Source of the DNA: Ruoffia sp044336205
GTDB lineage: Bacteria > Bacillota > Bacilli > Lactobacillales > Aerococcaceae
Direction of reading: 5' to 3'
Length of the DNA: 64,000 nucleotides
NCBI GenBank assembly: GCA_044336205.1
Contig: CP172318.1
Coordinates: forward strand, 930,001-994,000
The notes beneath the pieces were generated by a model. That model saw only the letters and a list, made by a program, of their open reading frames with translations, had not been told where the DNA came from and made no database searches. Positions within the stretch are counted from its first letter, which is position 1. The number at the start of each line of letters is the position of its first letter. Both the position numbers and the translations under genes were made by a program. Shown here in pieces: positions 17,162 through 26,128 of the stretch.

Positions 17162-18667
17162 ATGGAAAGAATCACAGAAAAAATAAAACAACCCCTTTCC
17201 TTAAAATGGAAATGGGGGATTTTATTATCAACTTTTTTTGTTCCGCTGTTGGTTATTGGTCTAACTTGGTATCACCATCAAGTAAATAATAGTCTTAAAA
17301 ACCAAGTTTATAATAATTACCAAACTAAGTATGAGTTGATCGATGCTTATTTGGAAAGTTTTAATCAGCCATTAATATACGAACGTAATCCTTATGAAGT
17401 GGAACCAGTTGGGGATAAAGATTATATCGCCCAGAGCCAATTAATTGATGCTTTACAATATTTTGAAGACGAACATACGATTATTAGAGTGTTTAGTGAA
17501 TCGAATCAATTAATCTATGAGACATATTCAATGGCACTTCCATCCGTTAATCATTCAGATCAATTAAATGAAGTAGAATATAATAATAATTTATATTTAA
17601 TGGGATTGAATCAGGTTATTTCCCAGGAAACTGGTCGAAAGGTTGGCTCTTTCCAATTGATAGTGAATCCTGATTATTATATGGATACAGTGAATTACCA
17701 AAATGATTTATTTTGGAGAATCCTTGTTTTATTTAGTGTATTGATGATTATTTTATCATTTGTCTTAAGTCATCGGTTCTTACGGCCATTAACATACTTG
17801 AATAATTCATTAGATTTAGTTGAGGAAGAGAATTTATCTGATATTAGAGTTCGTAGGCCAGAATCGAATGATGAGTGGAGTGATTTAAGTATCCACGTCA
17901 ATAAATTACTCGATAAAATCGATAAATACGTTAGTAATCAGAAGCAATTTGTTGAAGATGTATCTCATGAGTTAAGAACTCCAGTAGCGATCGTTGAAGG
18001 ACATCTTAAACTTTTAAACCGATGGGGGAAAGATGACCCTGAAGTGTTAGAAGAATCAATTGCATCTTCATTACAAGAAATTACGCGGATGAAAGGGTTA
18101 GTTCAAGAAATGTTAGACCTATCCCGAGCGGAAAACGTTGATATCGATTATAAAGATGAAATTACAGAAGTATACTCAACGGTAGAGCAAGTATACAATA
18201 ATTTCAAAATCATTCGAGAAGATTTTGATTTTTATTTAGATACAGATCAAGATGGAGAACCGTTATATATTCAAGCATTTCGGAACCATTTTGAGCAAAT
18301 ACTGATTATTCTTTTAGATAATGCGGTTAAATACAGCCGTGATCGCAAAGAAATTCATATATCTGTAAGTAAGAATATCACCCAAGTTGAAATTGCTATC
18401 CAAGATTTTGGTGAAGGTATGTCTGAGGAAGATAAAGAGAAAGTTTTTGGTCGCTTCTATCGAATTGATAAAGCAAGATCTAGGGATAAGGGCGGTAACG
18501 GATTAGGTCTAAGTATTGCGAAGCAATTAGTTGAAGGATATAAAGGATCTATACGTGTAGATAGCGTCTTACATCATGGATCAATTTTCTATATCGAGTT
18601 TCCAATTTTAACGGATACCCGACAAATCTATAGAAGTAAACAAATCGCGGAGAGAAAACAATTATAA
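17162..18667 (+). CDS. Sensor histidine kinase, LisK/CovS/ArlS type
   Basis: Membrane sensor kinase (501 residues) that should phosphorylate the regulator encoded just upstream; its ATG begins one base after that gene's stop. Segments in order: membrane helix (about 20-40), extracytoplasmic sensor (about 40-180), second helix (about 183-205), HAMP-like linker, HisKA with H269 in EDVSHELRTPVAIVEGHLKLL, and an ATPase domain with LDNAVKYS, DFGEGM and GNGLGLSIAKQLV. Relatives control envelope stress and virulence genes in Listeria, streptococci and staphylococci; the signal here is unknown. The kinase is intact although its partner is frameshifted. Confidence 0.92.
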   Translation: MERITEKIKQPLSLKWKWGILLSTFFVPLLVIGLTWYHHQVNNSLKNQVYNNYQTKYELIDAYLESFNQPLIYERNPYEVEPVGDKDYIAQSQLIDALQYFEDEHTIIRVFSESNQLIYETYSMALPSVNHSDQLNEVEYNNNLYLMGLNQVISQETGRKVGSFQLIVNPDYYMDTVNYQNDLFWRILVLFSVLMIILSFVLSHRFLRPLTYLNNSLDLVEEENLSDIRVRRPESNDEWSDLSIHVNKLLDKIDKYVSNQKQFVEDVSHELRTPVAIVEGHLKLLNRWGKDDPEVLEESIASSLQEITRMKGLVQEMLDLSRAENVDIDYKDEITEVYSTVEQVYNNFKIIREDFDFYLDTDQDGEPLYIQAFRNHFEQILIILLDNAVKYSRDRKEIHISVSKNITQVEIAIQDFGEGMSEEDKEKVFGRFYRIDKARSRDKGGNGLGLSIAKQLVEGYKGSIRVDSVLHHGSIFYIEFPILTDTRQIYRSKQIAERKQL

Positions 18668-18683
18668 TTTTAATGTTTTTTAG

Positions 18684-18721
18684 AATAGAATCAGATGGCT
18701 AACTCTTTGATTCTATTTTTT
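18684..18721 (+). terminator. Terminator after sensor kinase gene
   Basis: AATAGAATCA (18684-18693) pairs exactly with TGATTCTATT (18708-18717), followed by T residues. Confidence 0.8.
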
Positions 18722-18739
18722 ACGAGAAAAAGAGTATAA

Positions 18740-18770
18740 AAAATCAGCATGGTTATATCATGCTGATTTT
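18740..18770 (-). terminator. Terminator of yidC operon
   Basis: AAAATCAGCATG (18740-18751) pairs perfectly with CATGCTGATTTT (18759-18770). On the minus strand a run of six T follows. Confidence 0.85.
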
Positions 18771-18791
18771 ATTTATATATTAATTTTAAAC

Positions 18792-19748
18792 TTATTTTCT
18801 TCGTTGTTTTCCTTCATTACGACGTTTTGGGTTTTGACCTTGAATCTTAACTTGTTGTTTTGTAGGAACTAAACGTTTCTGGCCATCTTTTGATTGTTGA
18901 TGTGTTTGTTTTCTAGGCTTACTTTGGATATCTTTATACTTTTTATGCTCTTCTTCCATTAGCTTCTCAATACGAGGTTTGACAATATGGTTCGTGTACA
19001 GTTGTTGGAACAAGGCAAAGATTCCACCTGTTAGGAAGTATAAACCTAAACCAGCAGCAGAAGCATATGAAATCCAACCAATCATTAATGGATTCATTAG
19101 CATCATTGTTCGAGAAGTTTGTTGTGCTTGTGGATTATCTGATTGTGGCATGTTACGTTGCATTAACCATCCTTGTAGGGCATATACTAGTACAACCACC
19201 ACTACTAAAGCTAAACTTTTCTCACCAAGGCTAATACCAAGGAAGTTACTTTCTAAAATACGTTCTGATGAACGAATCGCTGCATAAACAGCAGAGATAA
19301 TAGGCATTTGAATTAATAGTGGAAGACAGCCAGAAAGACCGCCAAACATATTAATGTCATATTTTTTGTAAACGGCCATGAGCTCTTGTTGTAGAGCAGC
19401 TTTTCTTTGTGGGTCATCCGTTGCATTAACTTCTTCATTAATTGCATCAATTTCAGGCTGAGCTAATTTCATCTTAGCTTGACTCATCATCGAGTTCTTA
19501 GTCATATTAATTGATGAAGGCATCATGAACAAACGTGTAATAATTGTAATGATGATAATCGACATACCATAACTACCACCGAATATTCCAGCTATCCAAT
19601 CCATTAAGGTAGAAGTAGGTCGACCAATATATTCATATACCCAACCTGAAGGGTTACCAGCACTATCATAAGAAACACATCCGGACATTACTAGCATTAC
19701 AATAGCTAGTAAGCCGAAAATTTTAAACCATTTTTGTTTATTTTTCAT
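18792..19748 (-). CDS. yidC: YidC/OxaA membrane protein insertase, YidC2 type
   Basis: Inserts and folds membrane proteins with or without Sec. The 318 residues start with a lipoprotein-like signal whose near-canonical lipobox ends MSGC (Cys at about 24). Five membrane segments follow, with the conserved groove arginine in IITRLFMMPSSI and the family motif FGGLSGCLPLLIQMPI. The last 70 residues are a long Lys/Arg/Gln-rich tail, as in YidC2 of lactic acid bacteria, where it contacts the ribosome. The start follows GGAGTGAT. acyP lies 95 bases upstream on the same strand, an arrangement common in Lactobacillales. Confidence 0.93.
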   Translation of the reverse strand: MKNKQKWFKIFGLLAIVMLVMSGCVSYDSAGNPSGWVYEYIGRPTSTLMDWIAGIFGGSYGMSIIIITIITRLFMMPSSINMTKNSMMSQAKMKLAQPEIDAINEEVNATDDPQRKAALQQELMAVYKKYDINMFGGLSGCLPLLIQMPIISAVYAAIRSSERILESNFLGISLGEKSLALVVVVVLVYALQGWLMQRNMPQSDNPQAQQTSRTMMLMNPLMIGWISYASAAGLGLYFLTGGIFALFQQLYTNHIVKPRIEKLMEEEHKKYKDIQSKPRKQTHQQSKDGQKRLVPTKQQVKIQGQNPKRRNEGKQRRK

Positions 19749-19843
19749 TTAAGTTATCACTCCATTAGAATTCATACTTTACCATCATATAGAATATTAA
19801 TGGATAATTCAATAAAATTTTAAGAGAAAATAATGAAGTAAAG

Positions 19844-20119
19844 TTAATAAACAATAGAGAATGAGTCATATTCTTTATCGATGTCAATCTCCTTAGTCGT
19901 CGCAGATTTTATTTTCATAAATGAATGTTGAGGAGTCTTTAAAATATTGATGAACTGTTTTAGTTTAACATCATCAGTTTGTGCAATAACTTTTACATCA
20001 CCATTTGATAAATTTCGCACTGTGCCGTATATTTTTAATTTATCTGCAGTTATTTTAGCGTAGTTTCTATAACCAACACCTTGAACTTTGCCAGATATAA
20101 TAATTTCTGTAGTCTTCAT
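19844..20119 (-). CDS. acyP: Acylphosphatase
   Basis: Small enzyme (91 residues) that hydrolyses acyl phosphates. It has the signature KVQGVGYRNYA, holding the phosphate loop with catalytic Arg, and the second motif GTVRNLSNGDVKV, holding the catalytic Asn. Length is typical. The start follows AAAGGGAG. It is upstream of yidC on the same strand; the physiological substrate is not known. Confidence 0.92.
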   Translation of the reverse strand: MKTTEIIISGKVQGVGYRNYAKITADKLKIYGTVRNLSNGDVKVIAQTDDVKLKQFINILKTPQHSFMKIKSATTKEIDIDKEYDSFSIVY

Positions 20120-20382
20120 GAAATCGCTCCCTTTATATTTTTTATTATTGTAACATATCTTCCTTTTTGTTGATAAAATACCTTTAAATAATTTGATTTT
20201 GAGGATTGTATTCGATTATACTATACGGTTTCTGTATATTATTAGTTGTGACCTACTATTATGTTGTATAAAATAAGAAAAGTGCTTATATATAAGTCAT
20301 TAAGAGTTCGAATTATAAGGAATTAAATGTTATAATAGCGGGTAGCAATTAGATAAAATTTAAAAAGTAGGAGGGATGATCA

Positions 20383-23180
20383 GTGGCTCAGAAGAAAAAG
20401 TCTCAAACTAAGAAAACGACCAACGCAAATGATCATTCAAAACATTATATCTATGCAATTATTGGGCTTGTTGTTTCATTTATAGCCGTTATTGCACTTT
20501 TTGAATGGGGTTTTTTGGATCACTTATTTTGAATACATTTAGACTTTTTGTTGGTGAATCGTATGATTTACTACTTGTTGCTATCTCTTTTATTGGATTA
20601 GCTATGGTTTGGAAGAGAGAAGTAGTAAACATCCCGATAAAAAGATTTTTAGGTACTATTTTCATTCTTATTTCAATAACAACTTTATTACATTATAATC
20701 TTTTTTATCCTCAAGAACCTTTAGAAGATTCCATTTTTACAATGACCTTTAACATATTTAAGAATGAATTTGTTACTGGACAACACTTGATTAGTTTAGG
20801 TGGTGGAATGTTAGGCGCAGTATTTTACGCAAGTTTTGGCTACTTATTTGGAAGAATGGGAACGTACTTATTAGTAGGTATTGTATTCTTTATAGGACTT
20901 CTCTTAATTACCAATGCAACTTTTGATGCATTTATCTCGGCAATAAAAGTGATTATTAGTTCTTTAGGAAACTTCTTTAAAGGAGTTGGCCATTCGATCA
21001 ATGAGGCAAGATATTCTTATAAAGACTCTTTTGAAGAGGAAGAGGATACAGATATAGAAGAATTCACTGATGATACTATAGCTATTAATGACCATCAATC
21101 ATTTGAGATAGACAATACAGATGAATTTAATGAATATATAAACTATCAAAATGAATCTAGTATTGATAAAAGTTTATATAGAAAAAAAGGTTTGTTTGAG
21201 AAGATTAAAGATAATTTTTATCGTTCTAGGAAGGCAGATGATTATCAATTGCCACTTGAGTGGAGACATCGACATGAACCACCGATAGATCTTGACCGAA
21301 ATGTTCAGTTTGAAACTTATGATCATAATGACATGATTGCTACGACAGCAGCTAATGAACGTGCGAGATTAGAACGCGAGAAAGATTTAGTGTTGGATTT
21401 AGATTATTTTGATCAAATAAATGAACAGAGCGAAACTTCAGTTGATTTAGAGGACAGTTCTTTAGATTCTCATACTTATCATGAGCGAGATTTAGTTAAC
21501 CAACCAAACAATGATGAAGAGGATGTATCAAAGCCAATAATTAACGGCGACCATCAATTAAATAGTACAGATCTGTCGTCATTAGATGGTAGAGAAACTA
21601 AAGGAAGTTTTGACGAGACTGAAGCTAATGAATCTGAAATGCAGCCGAATGCTTCTCATTGGCAACAACAATCTAGTCGCATTCAAAATACAACGAGCAA
21701 TGAGTTAGATAGTGTACTAGAGAGTAGTCAACAATTGAGTAAAAACCAAACGTCTAACAAAGCAAAATCAAATCATAAAGGCTATAAATTACCGCAGAAA
21801 AATTTACTAACAAAAATTCCTCCAGTAGATCAATCTGAGGAATATAAGCGTATCAATGAAAACATCAAGAAATTAGAAAGGACGTTTGAAAGTTTTGGGG
21901 TTGATGCTAAGGTAGTCAAAGCAAACTTAGGCCCATCTGTGACAAAATATGAAGTTGAACCAGCTATTGGGGTTAAAGTAAGCAAAATCGTATCTTTAAC
22001 AGATGATATCTCATTAGCATTAGCTGCAAGGGATGTCAGAATGGAAGCACCTATACCTGGAAAGTCATTGATAGGTATTGAGGTTCCTAATACACAAGTA
22101 AGCCCCGTATCTTTTTGGGAGATTGTAGATGCAGGGTTAAAATCACCGAACATCTTGGAAGTTCCTTTAGGACGAGATATTTCTGGAACGGTTTGTACTG
22201 CTGACCTTAGCAAGATGCCTCATCTCCTCATTGCTGGGGCTACCGGTAGCGGTAAGTCAGTGGGTATGAATGTTATTATTATATCTTTACTAATGAAAGC
22301 TAAACCGAATGAAGTGAAGTTTTTGATGATTGACCCTAAAAAAGTCGAATTAACTATGTATAATGAACTACCTCACTTGTTGTCACCGGTTGTGACTAAT
22401 CCAAGAAAAGCAGCCCAGGCTTTGAATAATGTTGTCCAAGAGATGGAACATCGTTATGAACTCTTTGCTTCAACTGGTGTTAGAAATATTGAAGGATATA
22501 ATGACTATGTAAAGGAACAAAATAAAACTCAAGGAACAGCCTATGAGCAATTGCCTAAGATAGTTGTCTTTATCGATGAGTTAGCTGACTTAATGATGGT
22601 AGCCAGTAATGATGTAGAGACAGCTATTACAAGATTAGCTCAAATGGCGAGAGCGGCTGGTATTCATATGATTATCGCAACACAAAGACCATCTGTCGAT
22701 GTAATTACAGGAATTATTAAAGCGAATGTGCCTTCTAGGTTAGCTTTTGCTGTTTCTAGTGGGACAGACTCAAGAACTATTCTCGATTCTGTGGGTGCTG
22801 AGAAATTATTAGGACGAGGAGACATGTTATTCCAACCAATGGGAATGAATAAGCCATTGCGTGTACAAGGAGCCTATATTTCCGATGCTGAAGTTGAACG
22901 TATTACTGATTTTATCAAAGATCAAAGCGAGCCTGAATATGATGAATCAATCGTTGTATCAGAGGAAAGTTTAGAACAAGCCAATGCTTCTGAGGACGAA
23001 TATTTTGAAGATGCAATCAATTTAATTCGAGAGCAGGAAACAATTAGTATCTCACAACTCCAACGTCGATTCCGCATAGGATATAATAGAGCAGCTCGAT
23101 TAATAGATGATTTAGAAGCTATCGGATATGTGAGTGAAGCTGACGGAAGTAAACCAAGACAAGTACTAATCAATGATTAA
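20383..23180 (+). pseudogene. ftsK: DNA translocase FtsK/SpoIIIE, apparent frameshift near N-terminus
   Basis: Hexameric DNA pump at the septum that clears chromosome ends and activates XerCD. GTG 20383, after AGGAGGGATGATCA, starts AQKKKSQTKKTT and a first membrane helix, then runs to TGA at 20530. The rest is in another frame from about 20505. One extra base in the G4-T6 tract (20507-20516) joins LFEWG to FFGSLILNTFRLF and gives about 932 residues. The long part has three more membrane segments, an acidic Ser/Asp/Glu-rich linker, Walker A IAGATGSGKSVGMN, Walker B VVFIDELADLMM and a C-terminal winged-helix gamma domain (RRFRIGYNRAARLID). Being a core gene, it is more likely misread than inactive. 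Confidence 0.93.
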
Positions 23181-23188
23181 ATAAATTA

Positions 23189-23286
23189 AAAAGGATTTAA
23201 TAGATTTAGTAGAGTGACCCCAAATAGTTGGACCAAGAAAATCCAACTTAAGGGGGTCAGTTCATTAGGTCTATTGAGTCCTTTTT
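23189..23286 (+). terminator. Long ftsK terminator hairpin carrying IS3-like ends
   Basis: The arms 23189-23233 and 23243-23286 pair over almost their whole length around the nine-base loop CCAAGAAAA. The outer half (AAAAAG...TTTAATAGATTTA with TAGGTCTATTGAGTC-TTTTT) uses several G-U pairs and ends in T5, a normal terminator. The inner half is TGACCCC...AGTTGGA facing TCCAACTTAAGGGGGTCA, which resembles the two ends of an IS3-group element with nothing between. From 23287 to 23428 I see nothing else. Confidence 0.7.
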
Positions 23287-23428
23287 ATCTTTATTAGTAA
23301 TATTATTTCACTAGAAGTGTCAATTGTTAATATTATCAAAATGGTATAAAATTATTATCGGTATAAATTGAACAGAGTAAAAAAGCGAAGAAATTAATAA
23401 ATTAATCTATAAACATCAACCGCTTACA

Positions 23429-23457
23429 TTGTCTTTTAATTAACCTTCATGTATAAT
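23429..23457 (+). promoter_or_regulatory. Promoter of first bmp gene
   Basis: TTGTCT (23429-23434), a 17-base spacer and TATAAT (23452-23457), 28 bases before the start codon. A weak CcpA-site-like sequence, ATCAACCGCTTACA, lies just upstream of the -35 box. Confidence 0.7.
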
Positions 23458-23485
23458 TATTTAAGAAATATTAAGGAGGAAAAGT

Positions 23486-24514
23486 ATGAAAAAATTATTA
23501 AAATTATCAGCAATGGCTTTAATCGCAGCTTCTGCTGTAGTACCTACATTAGCAAGTACTCAAGATGACTTTTCAGTTATTATGATTACTGATATTGGTG
23601 GGGTAGATGACAAGTCATTCAACCAATCAGCTTGGGAAGGATTAACAGCTTGGGGAGAAGAGCATGGTAAAGAAAGAGGAGTAACAGGTTATGATTACTT
23701 ACAATCTAACAGTGACTCTGATTTTATTACGAATATCAATACAGCATTATCTTCAAACTTCGATCTTATTTATGGAATTGGGTTTAAATTGGAACCAGCC
23801 ATTAATGATATGGCTCAACAATACCCAGATCGTAATTTTGCGATTGTTGATGCTGTCATTGACCAACCTAATGTAGCCTCACTTAACTTTAAAGACCACG
23901 AAGCTGCATTCTTAGCAGGAGTTGCAGCTGCTTTAACAACAGAAACAGATCAATTAGGTTTTGTTGGTGGAGTTGAAGGGGTAGTTATTGACCGTTTTGA
24001 AGCAGGATTTATCGCGGGGGCTAAAGCAGTAAACCCAGATATTGATGTCGCTGTGGAGTATGCTGGTAGCTTTGGGGACGCTTCTAAAGGGAAACAAATC
24101 GCAGCAGCTATGTATGCAAATGGTGCTGATATTATTTATCATGCGTCAGGTGATACTGGTAATGGTGTATTCTCTGAAGCAAAAGACTTGGTAACTAATG
24201 ATCCATCACGAAACTTATGGGTAATTGGTGTTGACAGAGATCAAGAAGAAGAGGGAATTGTTACAATTGATGGTGAAGAACGTCACCTGACCCTGACATC
24301 AACACTAAAACAAGTAGGAGATGCTGTTAAACAATTCGCTGAGCAAACAGAAGCGGATGGATTCACAGGCGGAAACACTGTCTATGGATTAGCAGATGGT
24401 GGTGTTGAGCTTTCAGAAGGTCAATTATCTGAAGAAGTACTTAAAGCGGTTGAAGAATACCGTCAACAAATCATTGAAGGAGCTATCGAAGTTCCAGAAA
24501 CTCCAGAAAATTAG
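23486..24514 (+). CDS. BMP family nucleoside-binding protein, first copy
   Basis: Extracellular substrate-binding protein (342 residues) of the basic membrane protein/PnrA family, expected to deliver nucleosides to the NupABC permease encoded 1.6 kb downstream. Family motifs are MITDIGGVDDKSFNQSAWEG, GIGFKLEPAINDMA, DHEAAFLAGVAA and GFVGGVEG. The start follows AAGGAGG. The signal peptide MKKLLKLSAMALIA...VVPTLASTQDD has no lipobox cysteine, unlike nearly all relatives in Gram-positives, so the product may be released or stay by its uncleaved signal. A close second copy follows. Confidence 0.92.
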   Translation: MKKLLKLSAMALIAASAVVPTLASTQDDFSVIMITDIGGVDDKSFNQSAWEGLTAWGEEHGKERGVTGYDYLQSNSDSDFITNINTALSSNFDLIYGIGFKLEPAINDMAQQYPDRNFAIVDAVIDQPNVASLNFKDHEAAFLAGVAAALTTETDQLGFVGGVEGVVIDRFEAGFIAGAKAVNPDIDVAVEYAGSFGDASKGKQIAAAMYANGADIIYHASGDTGNGVFSEAKDLVTNDPSRNLWVIGVDRDQEEEGIVTIDGEERHLTLTSTLKQVGDAVKQFAEQTEADGFTGGNTVYGLADGGVELSEGQLSEEVLKAVEEYRQQIIEGAIEVPETPEN

Positions 24515-24526
24515 TAAATAAAGACG

Positions 24527-24583
24527 AACAATCAAACAAATATTTTTCGTAATATACGGAGAATTATTGTTTGATTGTTTTTT
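24527..24583 (+). terminator. Terminator between the two bmp genes
   Basis: AACAATCAAACAA (24527-24539) pairs perfectly with TTGTTTGATTGTT (24567-24579), followed by T residues to 24583. The loop is 27 bases. Confidence 0.8.
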
Positions 24584-24594
24584 CAAATTATAAT
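24567..24594 (+). promoter_or_regulatory. Possible promoter of second bmp gene, overlapping the terminator
   Basis: TTGTTT (24567-24572), a 16-base spacer and TATAAT (24589-24594). The -35 box is part of the right arm of the preceding terminator. AAGGAGG follows 18 bases later. Confidence 0.45.
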
Positions 24595-24626
24595 ATAGGT
24601 ACAAATTATTTAAGGAGGAATTATTT

Positions 24627-25650
24627 TTGAAAAAATTCTAAAATTATCTACACTTGCACTTTTAGCGGGGGGATTTTCTCACCTGTCGTTTCTAATGCCC
24701 AAGATTTTACTACTGTAATGATTACTGACCAAGGTGGAGTGGATGATAAATCATTTAACCAATCTGCTTGGACTGGCTTACAAGCATGGGGTGAAGAGCA
24801 CGGCTTAGAAAAAGGCGTTAATGGATTTGATTACATGGAATCTCAATCTGATTCAGATTATATAACAAACTTAAATACAGCCGTTCAAAGTGGTTTTGAT
24901 TTAATTTACGGTATCGGTTTTAAATTAGAAGCTGCATTGAACGATGCTGCACAGCAATATCCTGAACAAAATTTTGTTATTGTTGATGCAGTTGTAGATC
25001 AACCGAACGTAGCATCTATTAACTTTAAAGACCATGAAGCAGCATTTTTAGCTGGTGTTGCGGCTGCATTAACAACTGAAACTGACCATATCGGATTTGT
25101 AGGCGGGGTTGAAGGGGTTATTATTGATCGTTTTGAAGCTGGTTATGTTGCTGGTGCCAAAACTGTAAACCCAGATATTAATATCACTGTAGAATATGTT
25201 GGTAGTTTTGCTGATGCACCAAAAGGAAGACAATTAGCAGCAGCTATGTATGCAAATGGAGCTGATATTATCTTCCAAGCAGCTGGAGACTCTGGTAATG
25301 GCGTATTCTCTGAAGCAAAAGACTTAGTATCAGCTGATCCGTCTCGTAATTTATGGGTTATTGGCGTTGACTTAGACCAAACTGCTGAAGGAATTATTGA
25401 AATAGATGGTGAGGAAAGAGGACTGACTTTAACTTCAACATTAAAGAAAATTGGTGAAGCAATGGTAACTTTCACAAATGAAACTCAAGCTGGTGACTTT
25501 AAAGCAGGTAACCAAGTATTTGGTTTAGCTGATGGTGGTGTTGATTTAACGGATGGTAATTTATCTGAAGAAGTTCTTGAAGAAATCGAATCATACCGTC
25601 AACAAATTATTGATGGAGAAATTGAAATTCCTGAGCAACCAGAAAACTAA
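24627..25650 (+). pseudogene. BMP family nucleoside-binding protein, second copy, two apparent frameshifts in the signal peptide
   Basis: Near duplicate of the preceding BMP protein. The intact frame covers 24718-25650 (MITDQGGVDDKSFNQSAW onward, 310 residues), but the ribosome-binding site AAGGAGG sits before TTG 24627, in another frame. Adding one base to the A6 run (24630-24635) and one to the G6 run (24667-24672) yields a full signal peptide, KKILKLSTLALLAGG then IFSPVVSNAQDF. It again has no lipobox Cys and a likely signal peptidase I site after SNA. As written, the exported protein could not be made. Both changes are homopolymer losses, so error is likely. Confidence 0.85.
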
Positions 25651-25694
25651 TGACATCCAAATTATAATATGTAAGAATCTAAAATGATTATATA

Positions 25695-25824
25695 GAAAAT
25701 CCGATTTTTTGATAGTGAACCGCCATTGGACAGCTTTTAAACCATGACGGAATACTTAATTATTTAAGCCTTGATTTGAGGCTTGAGATTAAGTATTAAT
25801 CTCTATTAGAAAATCGGATTTTTT
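25695..25824 (+). terminator. Three-way-junction structured element ending in a terminator
   Basis: The closing stem pairs 25695-25715 with 25803-25823 (21 consecutive pairs, a few G-U) and ends in a T-run. Inside, one hairpin pairs CCGCCATTGG (25720-25729) with CCATGACGG (25742-25750), with one bulge and one mismatch. A second pairs AATACTTAAT (25751-25760) with ATTAAGTATT (25788-25797) and, further in, AAGCCT with AGGCTT. Junctions are four, zero and five bases. It lies 45 bases after the second bmp gene. I recognise no known RNA family; it may simply be an elaborate terminator. Confidence 0.65.
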
Positions 25825-26001
25825 AATGGGTCATTTTACTTAGGTCATTAATTTAGAAAGAATAATGCTGTAGTTGTATTAATTACAATGTTATTAATAG
25901 TATATTAACAAAAAAGACAACTTATACTAACTACTAATACTTTAACTAATTGAGATAATAATAAATTTTCAAAAGATAATGGATACAATTTGAATGAACT
26001 T

Positions 26002-26075
26002 TGCTATAATATCATCTGCTATTATATTTTTAATTGGAATTATAACTAGGTTTTTATTGTAAACTTGTCTATAAT
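26002..26075 (+). promoter_or_regulatory. Two possible nupA promoters
   Basis: An extended -10, TGCTATAAT (26002-26010), and a second TATAAT (26070-26075) lie upstream of nupA; neither has a strong -35 box. The rest of the gap from 25825 to 26128 is AT-rich with no other structure seen. A nupA ribosome-binding site, GAGGAG, precedes ATG 26129. Confidence 0.45.
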
Positions 26076-26128
26076 ATTAGAGAACAATAAAACGTTGCCA
26101 AAAATTTATAAGAATGTGAGGAGCGAAT

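Noticed and set aside
21830..22213. 127-codon minus-strand frame within ftsK
   Set aside because: Antisense shadow of a conserved ATPase domain; no start signals or family resemblance.
23413..23428. CcpA cre-like site before the first bmp gene
   Set aside because: Two of the key positions differ; such matches are frequent in AT-rich DNA, so it was not listed as a feature.
26089..26102. Second cre-like sequence before nupA
   Set aside because: Same two key mismatches and no supporting symmetry.
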